Positions 1 to 7,747 are shown, numbered from the stretch's first letter. The stretch: DNA of 22,318 nucleotides from Promethearchaeota archaeon (GCA_030615235.1 JAUWZR010000012.1:1-22318); one strand, 5' to 3'. Numbers and translations: made by a program. The notes: generated from the sequence alone by a model not told the origin.

Positions 1-800
1 TAGAACTTCATAGCATCAATTATTTGTTCTTCTGTAACTGTTATTATACCATCTACAAATTCCTTAATTATAGGAAATGTTTTTTCTCCTACTGAAGTTC
101 TTAAACCATCAGCAATTGTATTAGGATTTTCTATAGGTACCCTTTCCCCTAGTTGAAACGAGCGATAGGCGTCATCAGCATTCTTAGGCTCCACACCTAC
201 GACTTTAATTCGAGGATTCAATCCTTTTGCTGCAACTGAACATCCACTAATCAATCCTCCCCCACCAACAGGAACTAGCAATAAATCGAGTTTATTTACA
301 GCACTGATTAATTCAAATGCAGTTGTTCCAGCTCCAAAAATTACGCGATAATCATCGAAGGGGTGAACCAGTTTATACCCGTATTTTTGAACTAATTCCT
401 CTGCCATTTTTTCTCGATCACCAGGATTATTGCCGCATAAAACAACCTCTGCTCCATAACCTTGCGTAGCATGGATTTTCGAAGGTGTCGCGTTATTAGG
501 CATTACTATAGTTGCTTTCATATGCAAAATTTTAGCTACTAACGCTACTGCTTGAGCAAAATTTCCTGAAGAATGGGTGATAATTCCGTTCTCGCTTTCT
601 TTTAAGGATAGGTGGCAAATAGAGTTCCAAGCACCCCTAAACTTAAAAGAACCCGTTCGTTGGAAGTTTTCACACTTAATTACTACTCTTTTAGCACGCG
701 TTATAGAATCTAAGGTCCTACTTGTCATTATAGGGGTTTTATTTGCTGCATCAGAGACTACTTTAACGGCATTTTTTATGCTTTTAAAAATCGTTTTCAA
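1..800 (-). CDS. Threonine/serine dehydratase (PLP fold type II), partial at window edge
   Basis: Likely threonine ammonia-lyase, which converts L-threonine to 2-oxobutyrate and ammonia in the cytosol; serine dehydratase or serine racemase activity cannot be excluded. Reading the complement from 800 gives 266 uninterrupted codons that leave the window, so the C-terminus, and any ACT domain, is not visible. The PLP lysine is in the motif TGSFKFRGA (Lys53), the substrate loop is SSGNFAQAVA (78-87), and the phosphate-binding glycine-rich loop is PVGGGGLISG (177-186). The N-terminus is uncertain. A TTG at 798-800 fits the family's N-terminal helix (FKSIKNAVKVV), but an AAGGAG at 801-806 abuts it and is better spaced for the ATT three codons further in. 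An in-frame TAA lies a short way upstream. Family membership is secure; substrate is inferred. Confidence 0.93.
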   Translation of the reverse strand, partial: MKTIFKSIKNAVKVVSDAANKTPIMTSRTLDSITRAKRVVIKCENFQRTGSFKFRGAWNSICHLSLKESENGIITHSSGNFAQAVALVAKILHMKATIVMPNNATPSKIHATQGYGAEVVLCGNNPGDREKMAEELVQKYGYKLVHPFDDYRVIFGAGTTAFELISAVNKLDLLLVPVGGGGLISGCSVAAKGLNPRIKVVGVEPKNADDAYRSFQLGERVPIENPNTIADGLRTSVGEKTFPIIKEFVDGIITVTEEQIIDAMKF

Positions 801-955
801 CTCCTTATGTATGAAAAATAATCTTAATCTTTGCTTTTACTTCTATAACATTTTGTAGATATGTTATATAAAATGTGTGTAATCTTAAAAAAAGTCTCAT
901 ATTGAAAGGGTTCGAGTGGAAAATTATAAATAATGAAGCAACTAATACGATAATT

Positions 956-1072
956 ATGCCGTTTGTAGAACTTGATATAGGCTATAAGATACATTATTTA
1001 GAAAAAGGCAAGGGAAAGAATTTAGTTTTCATTCATGGCTTTTTAGGTTCTTCCCCAAATTCTCATCAATAA
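956..1072 (+). pseudogene. Truncated alpha/beta hydrolase remnant
   Basis: The 38 codons from ATG 956 read like the first two strands of an alpha/beta hydrolase: MPFVELDIGYKIHYLEKGKG, then the oxyanion-hole segment VFIHGFLGSS. The frame then stops at TAA 1070-1072. Complete family members have roughly 250-300 residues, so the nucleophile elbow, acid and histidine are all absent. Nothing in the 29 bases before the next gene continues the fold. The frame also stays open upstream to a GTG at 875, but that extension does not look like this family. I read it as the leftover of a hydrolase whose body was deleted. An independent small protein is possible but less likely. Confidence 0.6.
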
Positions 1073-1101
1073 AATAAAGTAATTGATTAGTGTGATTTAG
1101 T

Positions 1102-1947
1102 ATGGGAAAGGAAATTAAAAAAGTTGGAATTGTTGGAGCTGGCTTTACCGGAAAACAGATAGCTGCTCAAACAGCTTTGCATGATTTTATTGTAAATGTT
1201 TATGATATTGATCCGAGAGTTATGGAAGACGCCAAAAAATATGTAACAGGTGTTTTAAAACGAAAAAATCGAATGGATGCAATCCAAGATGTCTCATACT
1301 ATTCCGATTTAGATAAAGCGTTGGAGGATGTTGATCTTGTGATTGAAGCAGTTCCAGAAAATCTGGAGTTAAAAAAGAAAATATTTTCACTGATAGATAA
1401 CATTGCCCCCGCTCACACAATAATAGGAACAAATAGTTCTTCTTATCCCGTATCAAAGATTGAATCTGCTGTAAAAAGAAAAGATAAAGTTTTAAATTTG
1501 CACTTTTATCCACCGATTCCTACGCGCCCAATGGTAGACATTATGCGTGGCTCTGAAACAAGCGAAGAAACTTTTGAAAAAGGGAAGCAGTGGATAAAAG
1601 ACATCCAATGTGAACCCTTAGTGGTTAAAAAAGAATGTATTGGATTTGTTTTTAATAGAATATGGCATACTGCGAGAAAAGAATGTTTAAATATGTGGAA
1701 TATGGGATATGCTGATATAGAAACCATTGACACGGCATGGAAAATTTTTACAGGAATGAAAATGGGTCCTTTTGTCCTAATGGATGGGATTGGATTAGAT
1801 GTGGTATATGCTGTACAAATGTCTTATTACGAAGAAAGCGGGGACCCTCGCGATAAACCACCAGATGCGCTTAAAGAGATGGTAGAAAATGGTAATCTCG
1901 GTTTAAAAACAGGAAAGGGATTTTACACCTGGAGAAGAAAGAAATAA
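1102..1947 (+). CDS. 3-hydroxyacyl-CoA dehydrogenase family protein
   Basis: NAD-dependent oxidation of an L-3-hydroxyacyl-CoA, or of a free beta-hydroxy acid, to the keto form. The 281-residue protein has the usual two-domain plan. An N-terminal Rossmann fold carries GIVGAGFTG (9-17), with Asp35/Asp37 at the end of beta-2 in the adenosine-ribose position. A helical C-terminal domain ends in NLGLKTGKGFYTW. Catalytic-region residues are visible: NSSS (111-114), His134 in LHFYPP, and Asn185 in GFVFNR. The acidic partner of the catalytic His, normally Glu in a VEV/VEI motif, appears as Asp146 (MVDIM). Length matches single-function bacterial and archaeal enzymes (about 280-290). No clear Shine-Dalgarno precedes ATG 1102. 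It lies 29 bases after the hydrolase stub and converges on the AEC permease. Carnitine- or gulonate-type dehydrogenases share this fold, so the substrate is open. Confidence 0.88.
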   Translation: MGKEIKKVGIVGAGFTGKQIAAQTALHDFIVNVYDIDPRVMEDAKKYVTGVLKRKNRMDAIQDVSYYSDLDKALEDVDLVIEAVPENLELKKKIFSLIDNIAPAHTIIGTNSSSYPVSKIESAVKRKDKVLNLHFYPPIPTRPMVDIMRGSETSEETFEKGKQWIKDIQCEPLVVKKECIGFVFNRIWHTARKECLNMWNMGYADIETIDTAWKIFTGMKMGPFVLMDGIGLDVVYAVQMSYYEESGDPRDKPPDALKEMVENGNLGLKTGKGFYTWRRKK

Positions 1948-1950
1948 CTC

Positions 1951-1960
1951 TTTTTTTATT
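1951..1960 (+). terminator. Poly-T terminator after the dehydrogenase gene
   Basis: A run of seven T (1951-1957) follows the dehydrogenase stop by a few bases and lies at the tail of the convergent permease gene. Archaeal RNA polymerase commonly terminates at such U-tracts. Seen as sequence only. Confidence 0.5.
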
Positions 1961-2896
1961 TTATCCATTTAAAATTAAAATTAAAAACCAGATAAGACCA
2001 AAACTAATGATGATTGTAAGATTTACAACCATCGTGACTAGTTTTTGATCGTAACCATTTTCCACAGAAAAGGGTATAAGAGCAAGACCTACCGGAAGGA
2101 TCAAGGAGAGACAAATAATTATTCGGAAGAGGTGGTTGAAAATGCTTGGTGGTAACAAGAAAAACAAGGTTAACCCTACGAGAAGGCCCACGCTATATCT
2201 TAATACCAAAACCTTGATTATTGATATCCATTCCTTTTTTCCAAATTTAAAGTGAAGAAAAACGCCTAACAATAACAACGCTAAAGCTGTATTCGCCCTT
2301 GCTAATACATCTATTAGTTCAGAGAAAAAACTTGGAATTACAATTCCCGAGAAATTAATAATTAGCGCAACGATATAGCTTAATATAGGAGCAGATCTAA
2401 TTATTCGATTTAAAATGTATTTAACATTAATCTTTACAACATTTTCTTGGTTTTTTGGAGAATAAATAGTTGACAAAATATAGCATAATATAAATATCGT
2501 AAAAGCGTTTCCTGCGTCAACGAGAGCTATATACTGCATGCCAGGTTGACCCCAAATACCTTCTACTAAAGGGAAAAAAAAATTCGCAACATTAAACCCT
2601 ATCATTGTCATAATCATAGCTCCTTTTATATGGGGAGGATGTTTTCGAAAAATCAATATTGCAAGAAATGCCATAATAAAGCCAAATCCTATATTGATTA
2701 AAGGTAATAGAACCAACGATATTTCAAACTGGATTGTTGTAGTAAATTTAAGAATTACAGCTGGAAGAGTGACATTAAAGATAATTTTGGCAATTGTGTC
2801 TCCATCAGTTTCTTTTAAAACATTTAATTTTTTAACTAAATAACCAATAGCGACAATCGAGATTGATAGTAAAAAAATCACATTTACATCAGTCAT
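1961..2896 (-). CDS. AEC (auxin efflux carrier) family permease
   Basis: Integral membrane carrier of 311 residues, close to the usual 300-320 for the AEC family, whose prokaryotic members export or exchange organic acids such as malate and malonate. The whole sequence is hydrophobic, with about ten predicted helices in two halves of five separated by a hydrophilic stretch around 145-165. Family hallmarks are the N-terminal GYLVKKLNVLKETDGDTI and NVTLPAVILKF, with the conserved NxTLPA in the first repeat, plus LARANTALALLLLGVFL (about 200-216), the position of the conserved P/N-x-x-LLxLG motif. It begins with ATG at 2896 without an obvious ribosome site. It is divergent from the BKACE gene across 111 bases, so the carrier may serve that enzyme's substrates or products (inference). 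Confidence 0.87.
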   Translation of the reverse strand: MTDVNVIFLLSISIVAIGYLVKKLNVLKETDGDTIAKIIFNVTLPAVILKFTTTIQFEISLVLLPLINIGFGFIMAFLAILIFRKHPPHIKGAMIMTMIGFNVANFFFPLVEGIWGQPGMQYIALVDAGNAFTIFILCYILSTIYSPKNQENVVKINVKYILNRIIRSAPILSYIVALIINFSGIVIPSFFSELIDVLARANTALALLLLGVFLHFKFGKKEWISIIKVLVLRYSVGLLVGLTLFFLLPPSIFNHLFRIIICLSLILPVGLALIPFSVENGYDQKLVTMVVNLTIIISFGLIWFLILILNG

Positions 2897-3007
2897 GCTC
2901 GTTTATTTTCAGTCTTGTTTAGTTGGTATTTAAAATATTTAAAATAATTAAATAATTATCTAACTTGTTTTAATAACATATAGAATTATTATAATTGTTG
3001 AGGATAA
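2897..3007. promoter_or_regulatory. Divergent promoter region between permease and BKACE genes
   Basis: The 111 bases between two divergent starts are almost pure A/T, with TATA-like stretches such as tatttaaaatatttaaaa (about 2927-2944) and aataattaaataatta. Both genes must be promoted from here. The BKACE start has a purine-rich TGAGGA at 2999-3004; the permease start lacks one. Individual boxes cannot be assigned with confidence. Confidence 0.45.
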
Positions 3008-3922
3008 ATGAAACCTAATCTATTAACAGACAAAAAAGTTATAATTACTGCTGCAATTACAGGTGGAATTCACGGTAAATGGGCTAATCCATCTTTACCA
3101 TTAACTGCTGAAGAACAAGCGCAGGACGCTTTAGAGTGTTACGAAGCGGGAGCTTCTATTGTTCATATCCATGTTCGTGGAGATGACGGTCAAAATACAC
3201 CTGATTTAAACTATTACGGTAAAACGGTCAAACAAATTGGGGAAAATTGTCCAATGATAAGACAAATAGGAAATGGAATCGGTGCGCAAGTCATTGAACA
3301 TAAATTCACTACAAAGTCTGGGAAAAAAAGAGTTACGACCGAAATTGTCCAGCCTTCTTTAGAAGAACGATTAAACCTTCTCAATATAGATCCTGAACCT
3401 GAGATGCACACCATTAACGCCGGATCATTTGAATTTAGAACGCCTTATGGAGGATCTTTGTTCAAGAACCCGCAAGATTTCAATCGTAAATACATTAAAC
3501 GATGCAATAAAAAAGGTTTTGGTATAGAAATCGAAGTTTATGATTCAAGTCACATTACCAATGTTTTAGAATTTGTCAAAACAGGATTGTTAAACCCTCC
3601 TTTACATTTTAGCTTAGTTTTAGGAATTAAAGGAGGTGCTGAGGCTAATCCCGCTAATTTGTTACACATGATTGATCAACTACCAGAAGGTTCAACATGG
3701 CAAGTTGTTACTGTTGGTAAATTTAATTTACGCACAACAGTAATGGCTATGTGTATGGGAGGAAACGTACGAACTGGTTTAGAAGATACTATTTATTACG
3801 GAAAAGGCGAGTTAGCTCAGAATAACGCACAATTGGTCAAACGAATGGTTAGAATAGCTAAAGAAATCGGAAGAGAAGTAGCAACTGTCGATGAAGCTAA
3901 ACAAATTTTAGGAATAATATAA
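3008..3922 (+). CDS. Beta-keto acid cleavage enzyme (BKACE, DUF849; Kce-like)
   Basis: Zn-dependent TIM-barrel enzyme that condenses a beta-keto acid with acetyl-CoA and cleaves it to acetoacetate and a shorter acyl-CoA. The type member, Kce, acts on 3-keto-5-aminohexanoate in lysine fermentation; others act on dehydrocarnitine and related acids. Its 304 residues cover the full family length. The metal histidines are in VHIHVR (His53, His55). Near the C-terminus GGNVRTGLED supplies Arg255, metal ligand Glu259 and Asp260, with the same spacing as Arg226/Glu230/Asp231 of characterised Kce. The N-terminal IITAAITGGIHGK strand is also typical. The start is ATG 3008 behind TGAGGA. There is no Kal, KamD/E or ato gene nearby, so lysine fermentation itself is not supported; the substrate specificity loop cannot be read by eye. 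Confidence 0.92.
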   Translation: MKPNLLTDKKVIITAAITGGIHGKWANPSLPLTAEEQAQDALECYEAGASIVHIHVRGDDGQNTPDLNYYGKTVKQIGENCPMIRQIGNGIGAQVIEHKFTTKSGKKRVTTEIVQPSLEERLNLLNIDPEPEMHTINAGSFEFRTPYGGSLFKNPQDFNRKYIKRCNKKGFGIEIEVYDSSHITNVLEFVKTGLLNPPLHFSLVLGIKGGAEANPANLLHMIDQLPEGSTWQVVTVGKFNLRTTVMAMCMGGNVRTGLEDTIYYGKGELAQNNAQLVKRMVRIAKEIGREVATVDEAKQILGII

Positions 3923-3926
3923 AAAC

Positions 3927-3944
3927 CGTTGAAGTAATTCAACG
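3927..3944 (+). terminator. Perfect hairpin just past the BKACE stop
   Basis: CGTTGAA (3927-3933), loop GTAA, TTCAACG (3938-3944): a seven-pair perfect stem five bases after the stop codon, followed by only a modest T-rich stretch. It could be an intrinsic terminator or a 3'-end stabilising hairpin. It stands out because the other gene ends here use plain poly-T runs. Confidence 0.5.
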
Positions 3945-4036
3945 TGACTTATTTTCTGGACATTACAATAATCTCGTACTAACATTTATTAACTGAAGTT
4001 AGATCACAATATATAGCACTATTGAGAGTGAATTTG

Positions 4037-4483
4037 ATGAGTAGAAAAAAAATGACTTGGTTTGGATTTAACTTAACACAGAAGCAATCTGTATCCATAT
4101 TTATATTATCAATTGCAGGACTTTTCATTTCAGTATTTTTGTTTACATCGATGTTGTACCCTATAATAATGAATTTCATATATTTCGATCGTTATTATTA
4201 TCCTCCAGATAACAATTATTTGATGATGATGATTTTTAGCATGCTTCCTTATATGTTTGTATTTTGTGGAGTATTTGTACTTAGTCTTTATTCCTTGATT
4301 CGATGTAGAAAAATTGCCAAATGCTACTCTCCCTTAATTGATCCTGTGTTAGAACCGAAACCAAAATCAAGTTATACTGAAGTGACACCGAAATCCATTG
4401 CCCAATTTTGTTCTAACTGTGGTGAAATGAAGAAAGGTCATGAAAGATTTTGTACCAACTGTGGGCACCAAGCAGAGTATTAA
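4037..4483 (+). CDS. Two-helix membrane protein with C-terminal zinc ribbon
   Basis: Function unknown. From ATG 4037 the product has 148 residues (GTG 4028 is an alternative in-frame start). A short basic N-terminus is followed by two membrane segments (about 20-45 and 62-90, the second starting in a run of methionines), then a hydrophilic linker. The C-terminus is a zinc ribbon of the form CSNC-x10-CTNC, followed by GHQ. This is the zinc_ribbon_2 type found at the ends of many archaeal membrane proteins, where it is thought to mediate protein or nucleic-acid contacts. The basic segment RCRKIAK after helix two suggests the ribbon faces the cytoplasm. The gene stands alone between the BKACE gene and a convergent symporter gene. 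The fold elements are clear; no role can be assigned. Confidence 0.8.
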   Translation: MSRKKMTWFGFNLTQKQSVSIFILSIAGLFISVFLFTSMLYPIIMNFIYFDRYYYPPDNNYLMMMIFSMLPYMFVFCGVFVLSLYSLIRCRKIAKCYSPLIDPVLEPKPKSSYTEVTPKSIAQFCSNCGEMKKGHERFCTNCGHQAEY

Positions 4484-4484
4484 T

Positions 4485-4501
4485 AAAAAAAAAAAGAAAA
4501 A
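4485..4501 (-). terminator. Poly-T terminator for the GPH symporter gene
   Basis: Eleven consecutive A on the + strand (4485-4495), then GAAAAAG. On the complement this is a long T tract starting about ten bases after the symporter's stop codon, a standard archaeal termination signal. Confidence 0.5.
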
Positions 4502-4510
4502 GTAGAATAA

Positions 4511-5935
4511 TTATTTTAATTCTGGATGTTTTTGTAACTCTTCTCTCATTTTCTCAAGTCTATCGCCATGTAAACCATAAAATTTAAAGAAAAGAATCGC
4601 TCCTACAAGCGCTATTGAGGGAAACACAAAAATTAATGCTTTCAAGCCAATGTCCCTCAAAAAGAGTAAGGATGGATCAGTAATATTAGGTATATATTCA
4701 CTCCAACCAGTTCCGCTAAATATAATAGCTATAGTTGTAATGCCAAGAATCGTTGAAAACCGGTGGATAAATGCATTAACACCGTAATAACTCGCTGCTC
4801 TCTTTACACCAAATTTAAGGGCATCCTCCTCTATAATATCTGCATGAATTAAATCAATAAAAAATAATGCTGATGATAGACCAAAACCAATGGTAAAAAA
4901 TATAACCATTGATAATAATCGACTTACTTCATTATTTGATAAGAGAATTAATGGGAATAATGTTATTATCCAGATTCCTAAGCCCCTCATCAATCCTTTT
5001 CGAGTTCCAACTTTAGATCTAATCTTACTCTGTATTGGCATAAATATTGCAGCAGAAAGTAAAGCTATCATTAATGTAACGCCTACCATAAGAGATCCTT
5101 CGACATGTCCAAGAATATAAACTGCAAATAAAGGGAATACAGTTAATAAAACATTAAAGCAATACCAAATAAGCATGTTTCCCAAAGTAAATTTTATAAA
5201 AGTTCTATTTGAAAAAGTTGTTTTCAAGGATTGAATAAAAGATGGTCGTTTTTCAAACATAGTTGTATCTTCGTCTTTCTCTTGAACAGAAAAGAACACA
5301 AACAAAATTGCCATAATTAGAACAATCACAAACAAAATTATACCTGCCATAATATACATTGATTTAATACTAGCGACTTGTGCAGGGTATCCGGGATCAA
5401 GTTCATCAAGTGTCGGAACTAAAGGAGATATTACAAATGTAGGAACAAGAGAAGCAATAATTACAGCAATCATTGTAAAACTCTTTAAGAACACATTAAT
5501 TGCGGCTCTATCTTTTTCGGTTGGAAACATTTCAGGAAATACTGCATTAGTGTTAACCGAAAACATTGTATAAAAGAGTTCAAACGCAAAAATTATAAGA
5601 ATAAAGTATATAAACTCAAAATTTGCAGGAACTGTAAATAATAGCACCATCATTAAAGATAATGGGAGAAAAGAGATAATTAAATAGAATTTCCGTTTTC
5701 CTAACTTACCTTTTTGTTTGGTTCTTTCACTCAATGCACCTAAGAGGGGATCATTAAACATATTCCACAAACCCCATAGAATAAATCCAATCCAGATTTC
5801 AAACATACTTAGACCTACAACAGCAAAATAAAAAGTAAAAACATATATTGTAAATGCTTGATATGTCAATTGATCAGGAAAGCTACTCGTGGCAAATAAG
5901 GCTTTTTTTTTAAAAGATAATTTTTCTTCACTCAT
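4511..5935 (-). CDS. GPH-family (MelB-like) MFS symporter
   Basis: Cation-coupled sugar, glycoside or related solute transporter in the cytoplasmic membrane. The 474 residues match the family's 450-500, with about twelve helices in two bundles and a charged central loop (EKDEDTTMFEKRPS, about 220-233). The diagnostic loop after helix 2 is NMFNDPLLGALSERT, followed by KLGKRKFYL, which corresponds to the NDPxxGxxxDRT...GRRRP signature. The second bundle has the KVGTRKGL loop (about 307-314) and the conserved FGLSSALFFIDLIHADIIEEDALKFG region, split here as FFIDLIHADII and EEDALKFGVKR. The C-terminus is short and charged. Start ATG 5935. It converges on the zinc-ribbon gene and is divergent from the DUF4332 gene across 306 bases. 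The substrate cannot be deduced. Confidence 0.88.
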   Translation of the reverse strand: MSEEKLSFKKKALFATSSFPDQLTYQAFTIYVFTFYFAVVGLSMFEIWIGFILWGLWNMFNDPLLGALSERTKQKGKLGKRKFYLIISFLPLSLMMVLLFTVPANFEFIYFILIIFAFELFYTMFSVNTNAVFPEMFPTEKDRAAINVFLKSFTMIAVIIASLVPTFVISPLVPTLDELDPGYPAQVASIKSMYIMAGIILFVIVLIMAILFVFFSVQEKDEDTTMFEKRPSFIQSLKTTFSNRTFIKFTLGNMLIWYCFNVLLTVFPLFAVYILGHVEGSLMVGVTLMIALLSAAIFMPIQSKIRSKVGTRKGLMRGLGIWIITLFPLILLSNNEVSRLLSMVIFFTIGFGLSSALFFIDLIHADIIEEDALKFGVKRAASYYGVNAFIHRFSTILGITTIAIIFSGTGWSEYIPNITDPSLLFLRDIGLKALIFVFPSIALVGAILFFKFYGLHGDRLEKMREELQKHPELK

Positions 5936-6241
5936 TTTTGAAACCTAAATTCTAATTAAATTTTAATTGAATTTGATTACATTATATTTTATTTAAAATT
6001 ATGCCTATTTAAAGTTAAAAAGGAGCTCTTAAATGGTAAATTCTGAAACTCTCTTCTATTGATATTCAATTATATCGTATCTTACATCTAAGGTTATTTA
6101 GAATTAATTTGGTTAAAGCCTACAAACAATCAATATCAAATGCTGTTATTATGAAAAATGAAATAAATATTTTAAAACATGGAATTTATATTTATATTAC
6201 ATATATTAAAAAACTAATTTAAGAAAAAGAGAAGAAAAACT
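5936..6241. promoter_or_regulatory. 306 bp divergent intergenic region
   Basis: This must carry the promoters of the symporter (leftward) and the DUF4332 gene (rightward). It is strongly A/T. TATA-like tracts lie near 5983-5998 (attttatttaaaatta) and 6164-6178 (aatattttaaaacat). It contains one mini-ORF, ATG 6033 to TGA 6062 (nine residues), behind AAGGAG at 6020-6025. No RNA gene or longer ORF is seen. Confidence 0.4.
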
Positions 6242-7039
6242 ATGAAAATTATTGATATTGAAGGCGTTGGGGAAAAATATGCAAAGACACTAGGAAAAGC
6301 TACTATTACAAATGTAGAAGACCTAATACCGTTAAAATGGAGCGAAATTAAAGAACTTGCTAAAACAACTAGTATTTCTTTAAAGTTACTCGAAAAATGG
6401 CAAGATCAAGCAGAATTAATGGTAATTAAAGGTGTTGGACCTGAATATTCAGAAGTTTTAAACAGAATTGGTATTGATTCTTCACGAGAGCTTGCCTATC
6501 GAAATCCTAAGAATACATTAGATAGTCTTGTTAAGTTTGACAAGGAGCAACCTGATGTTATTAGAAAAATACCAAGAATTGAAGAAATTGAGGATTGGAT
6601 TAACAAGGCAAAAGAACTGAATAACGTGAAGAAAACTAAGACAACTCCTAAGGAAACCCCGATTATTGAGATCGAGGGAATCGGTAAAAAATATGGTAAA
6701 ACTATGGAAACAGCAGGATTTCTCGATGTTGAGAGTTTAATAGGCTTAGACAGAGATGGAATTAAAAAATTAGCAGAGAAAACAAAGATTTCAGAAAAAT
6801 TACTAGATAAATGGGCAGAACACGCTGATTTAATGAGAATTAATGGCATAGGTCCAGAATACGCAGAGGTAATTAATGAGATTGGAATTGATTCAGTTAA
6901 AGAATTAGCTCAACGGAATCCGAATAATACTCTAGATCGCATAACGAAATTAGATAAAGAGAAACCTGATATTTTTAGAAAACCTCCAACTTTAAGTATG
7001 ATCGAAGATTGGATTGAAGAAGCTAAAAAAATTAAATAA
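6242..7039 (+). CDS. Tandem DUF4332 protein (four helix-hairpin-helix motifs)
   Basis: Function unknown; probably a nucleic-acid- or protein-binding scaffold. The 265 residues are an internal duplication. Repeat 1 covers about 2-126 and repeat 2 about 141-265, joined by a polar Lys/Thr/Pro-rich linker (127-140). Each repeat has two helix-hairpin-helix signatures, giving four GxG turns: IEGVG (6-10), IKGVG (62-66), IEGIG (144-148) and INGIG (200-204). The repeats match nearly residue for residue, including IGIDS, RNPxNTLD and the closing IEDWI. DUF4332 is related to the HhH DNA-binding folds of polymerases and ligases and is frequent in Asgard genomes. It is highly charged, soluble and lacks a signal peptide. 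The leader is A-rich, with only a weak GAGAAG before ATG 6242. T tracts follow. Confidence 0.88.
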   Translation: MKIIDIEGVGEKYAKTLGKATITNVEDLIPLKWSEIKELAKTTSISLKLLEKWQDQAELMVIKGVGPEYSEVLNRIGIDSSRELAYRNPKNTLDSLVKFDKEQPDVIRKIPRIEEIEDWINKAKELNNVKKTKTTPKETPIIEIEGIGKKYGKTMETAGFLDVESLIGLDRDGIKKLAEKTKISEKLLDKWAEHADLMRINGIGPEYAEVINEIGIDSVKELAQRNPNNTLDRITKLDKEKPDIFRKPPTLSMIEDWIEEAKKIK

Positions 7040-7041
7040 CT

Positions 7042-7070
7042 ATTTTTATTATACATTTTTCTTTTTTTTA
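7042..7070 (+). terminator. Poly-T terminator after DUF4332 gene
   Basis: Three T tracts (5, 5 and 8 bases, the last at 7062-7069) begin a few bases past the DUF4332 stop. This is consistent with archaeal termination, so the next gene probably has its own promoter. Confidence 0.5.
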
Positions 7071-7124
7071 TATAAAACATAATTGTTTCTATAAGCTAAA
7101 TAAATAAAGGAGTTTACTTAAAAA

Positions 7125-7709
7125 ATGGCAGATTTAAATTTAGAAGTAACATATTTTGAAAAAGGAGGACCTCAAAATACACAGAAGGCTTTGGAAATAG
7201 CAAAAAAATATGCAGATCAATTTGGCATAAAGGATATCGTCATCGCCAGCACCACAGGAACATCCGCAGAAAAGGCTGTCGAAATTTTTAACCCAAAGGA
7301 TTATAACATAATGATTGTGACCCATGCCTACTACTTTGTAAACAGTACAACAAGACAAGAATTCCCTGAGGAAAAATTGAATAGCCTTAAGGAACTTGGC
7401 TTGAATTTTCATATTGGGACACATTCAATGAGTGGCATTGAAAGAGGAATAAGATTGAAAAAAGAGGCTTGGCAATTTGTTGATTTATTAGCTAAGATGT
7501 TAGGATACCAATTTAGTCAGGGAGTTAAAGTTTGTATTGAGATATCAGCTACAATCTGCGATGCAGGACTAATCCCCGACCTTGATAGAGACATAATCGC
7601 AGTTGGTGGTACTGGTGAAGGTGCAGATACTGTTTGCCTAATTAAACCCGCTCCAACAAGTGACTTTAAGAATCTTAGAGTAAAAGCAATATTAGCTAAA
7701 CCTCTATAG
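7125..7709 (+). CDS. Stand-alone pyruvate kinase C-terminal-domain protein
   Basis: A 194-residue cytosolic protein of the archaeal family annotated as pyruvate kinase alpha/beta domain-containing, which corresponds to the isolated regulatory (PK_C) domain; catalytic barrel residues are absent. Structures known from Archaeoglobus and Methanothermobacter homologues show a Rossmann-like fold, and a flavin has been reported in one; a biological role is not established. Sequence features are NTQKALEIAKKYADQFGIKDIVIASTTG, read here as the helix NTQKALEIAKKYA followed by strand IVIASTTGTSAEKA (39-52), then MIVTHAY, HSMSGIERG (101-109) and IAVGGTGEGADT (158-169). The length fits the family. Start ATG 7125 lies 12 bases after AAGGAG (7107-7112). 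It stands between two poly-T or regulatory stretches, so it is probably monocistronic. Confidence 0.85.
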   Translation: MADLNLEVTYFEKGGPQNTQKALEIAKKYADQFGIKDIVIASTTGTSAEKAVEIFNPKDYNIMIVTHAYYFVNSTTRQEFPEEKLNSLKELGLNFHIGTHSMSGIERGIRLKKEAWQFVDLLAKMLGYQFSQGVKVCIEISATICDAGLIPDLDRDIIAVGGTGEGADTVCLIKPAPTSDFKNLRVKAILAKPL

Positions 7710-7747
7710 AAAAAAGAGAATTTAAATTTCTACCTTTTATTTTTTGA

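Noticed and set aside
577..858. 93-codon + strand frame at the left edge
   Set aside because: It lies antisense to the dehydratase, whose motifs are unmistakable on the other strand; its translation is hydrophobic low-complexity with no family resemblance.
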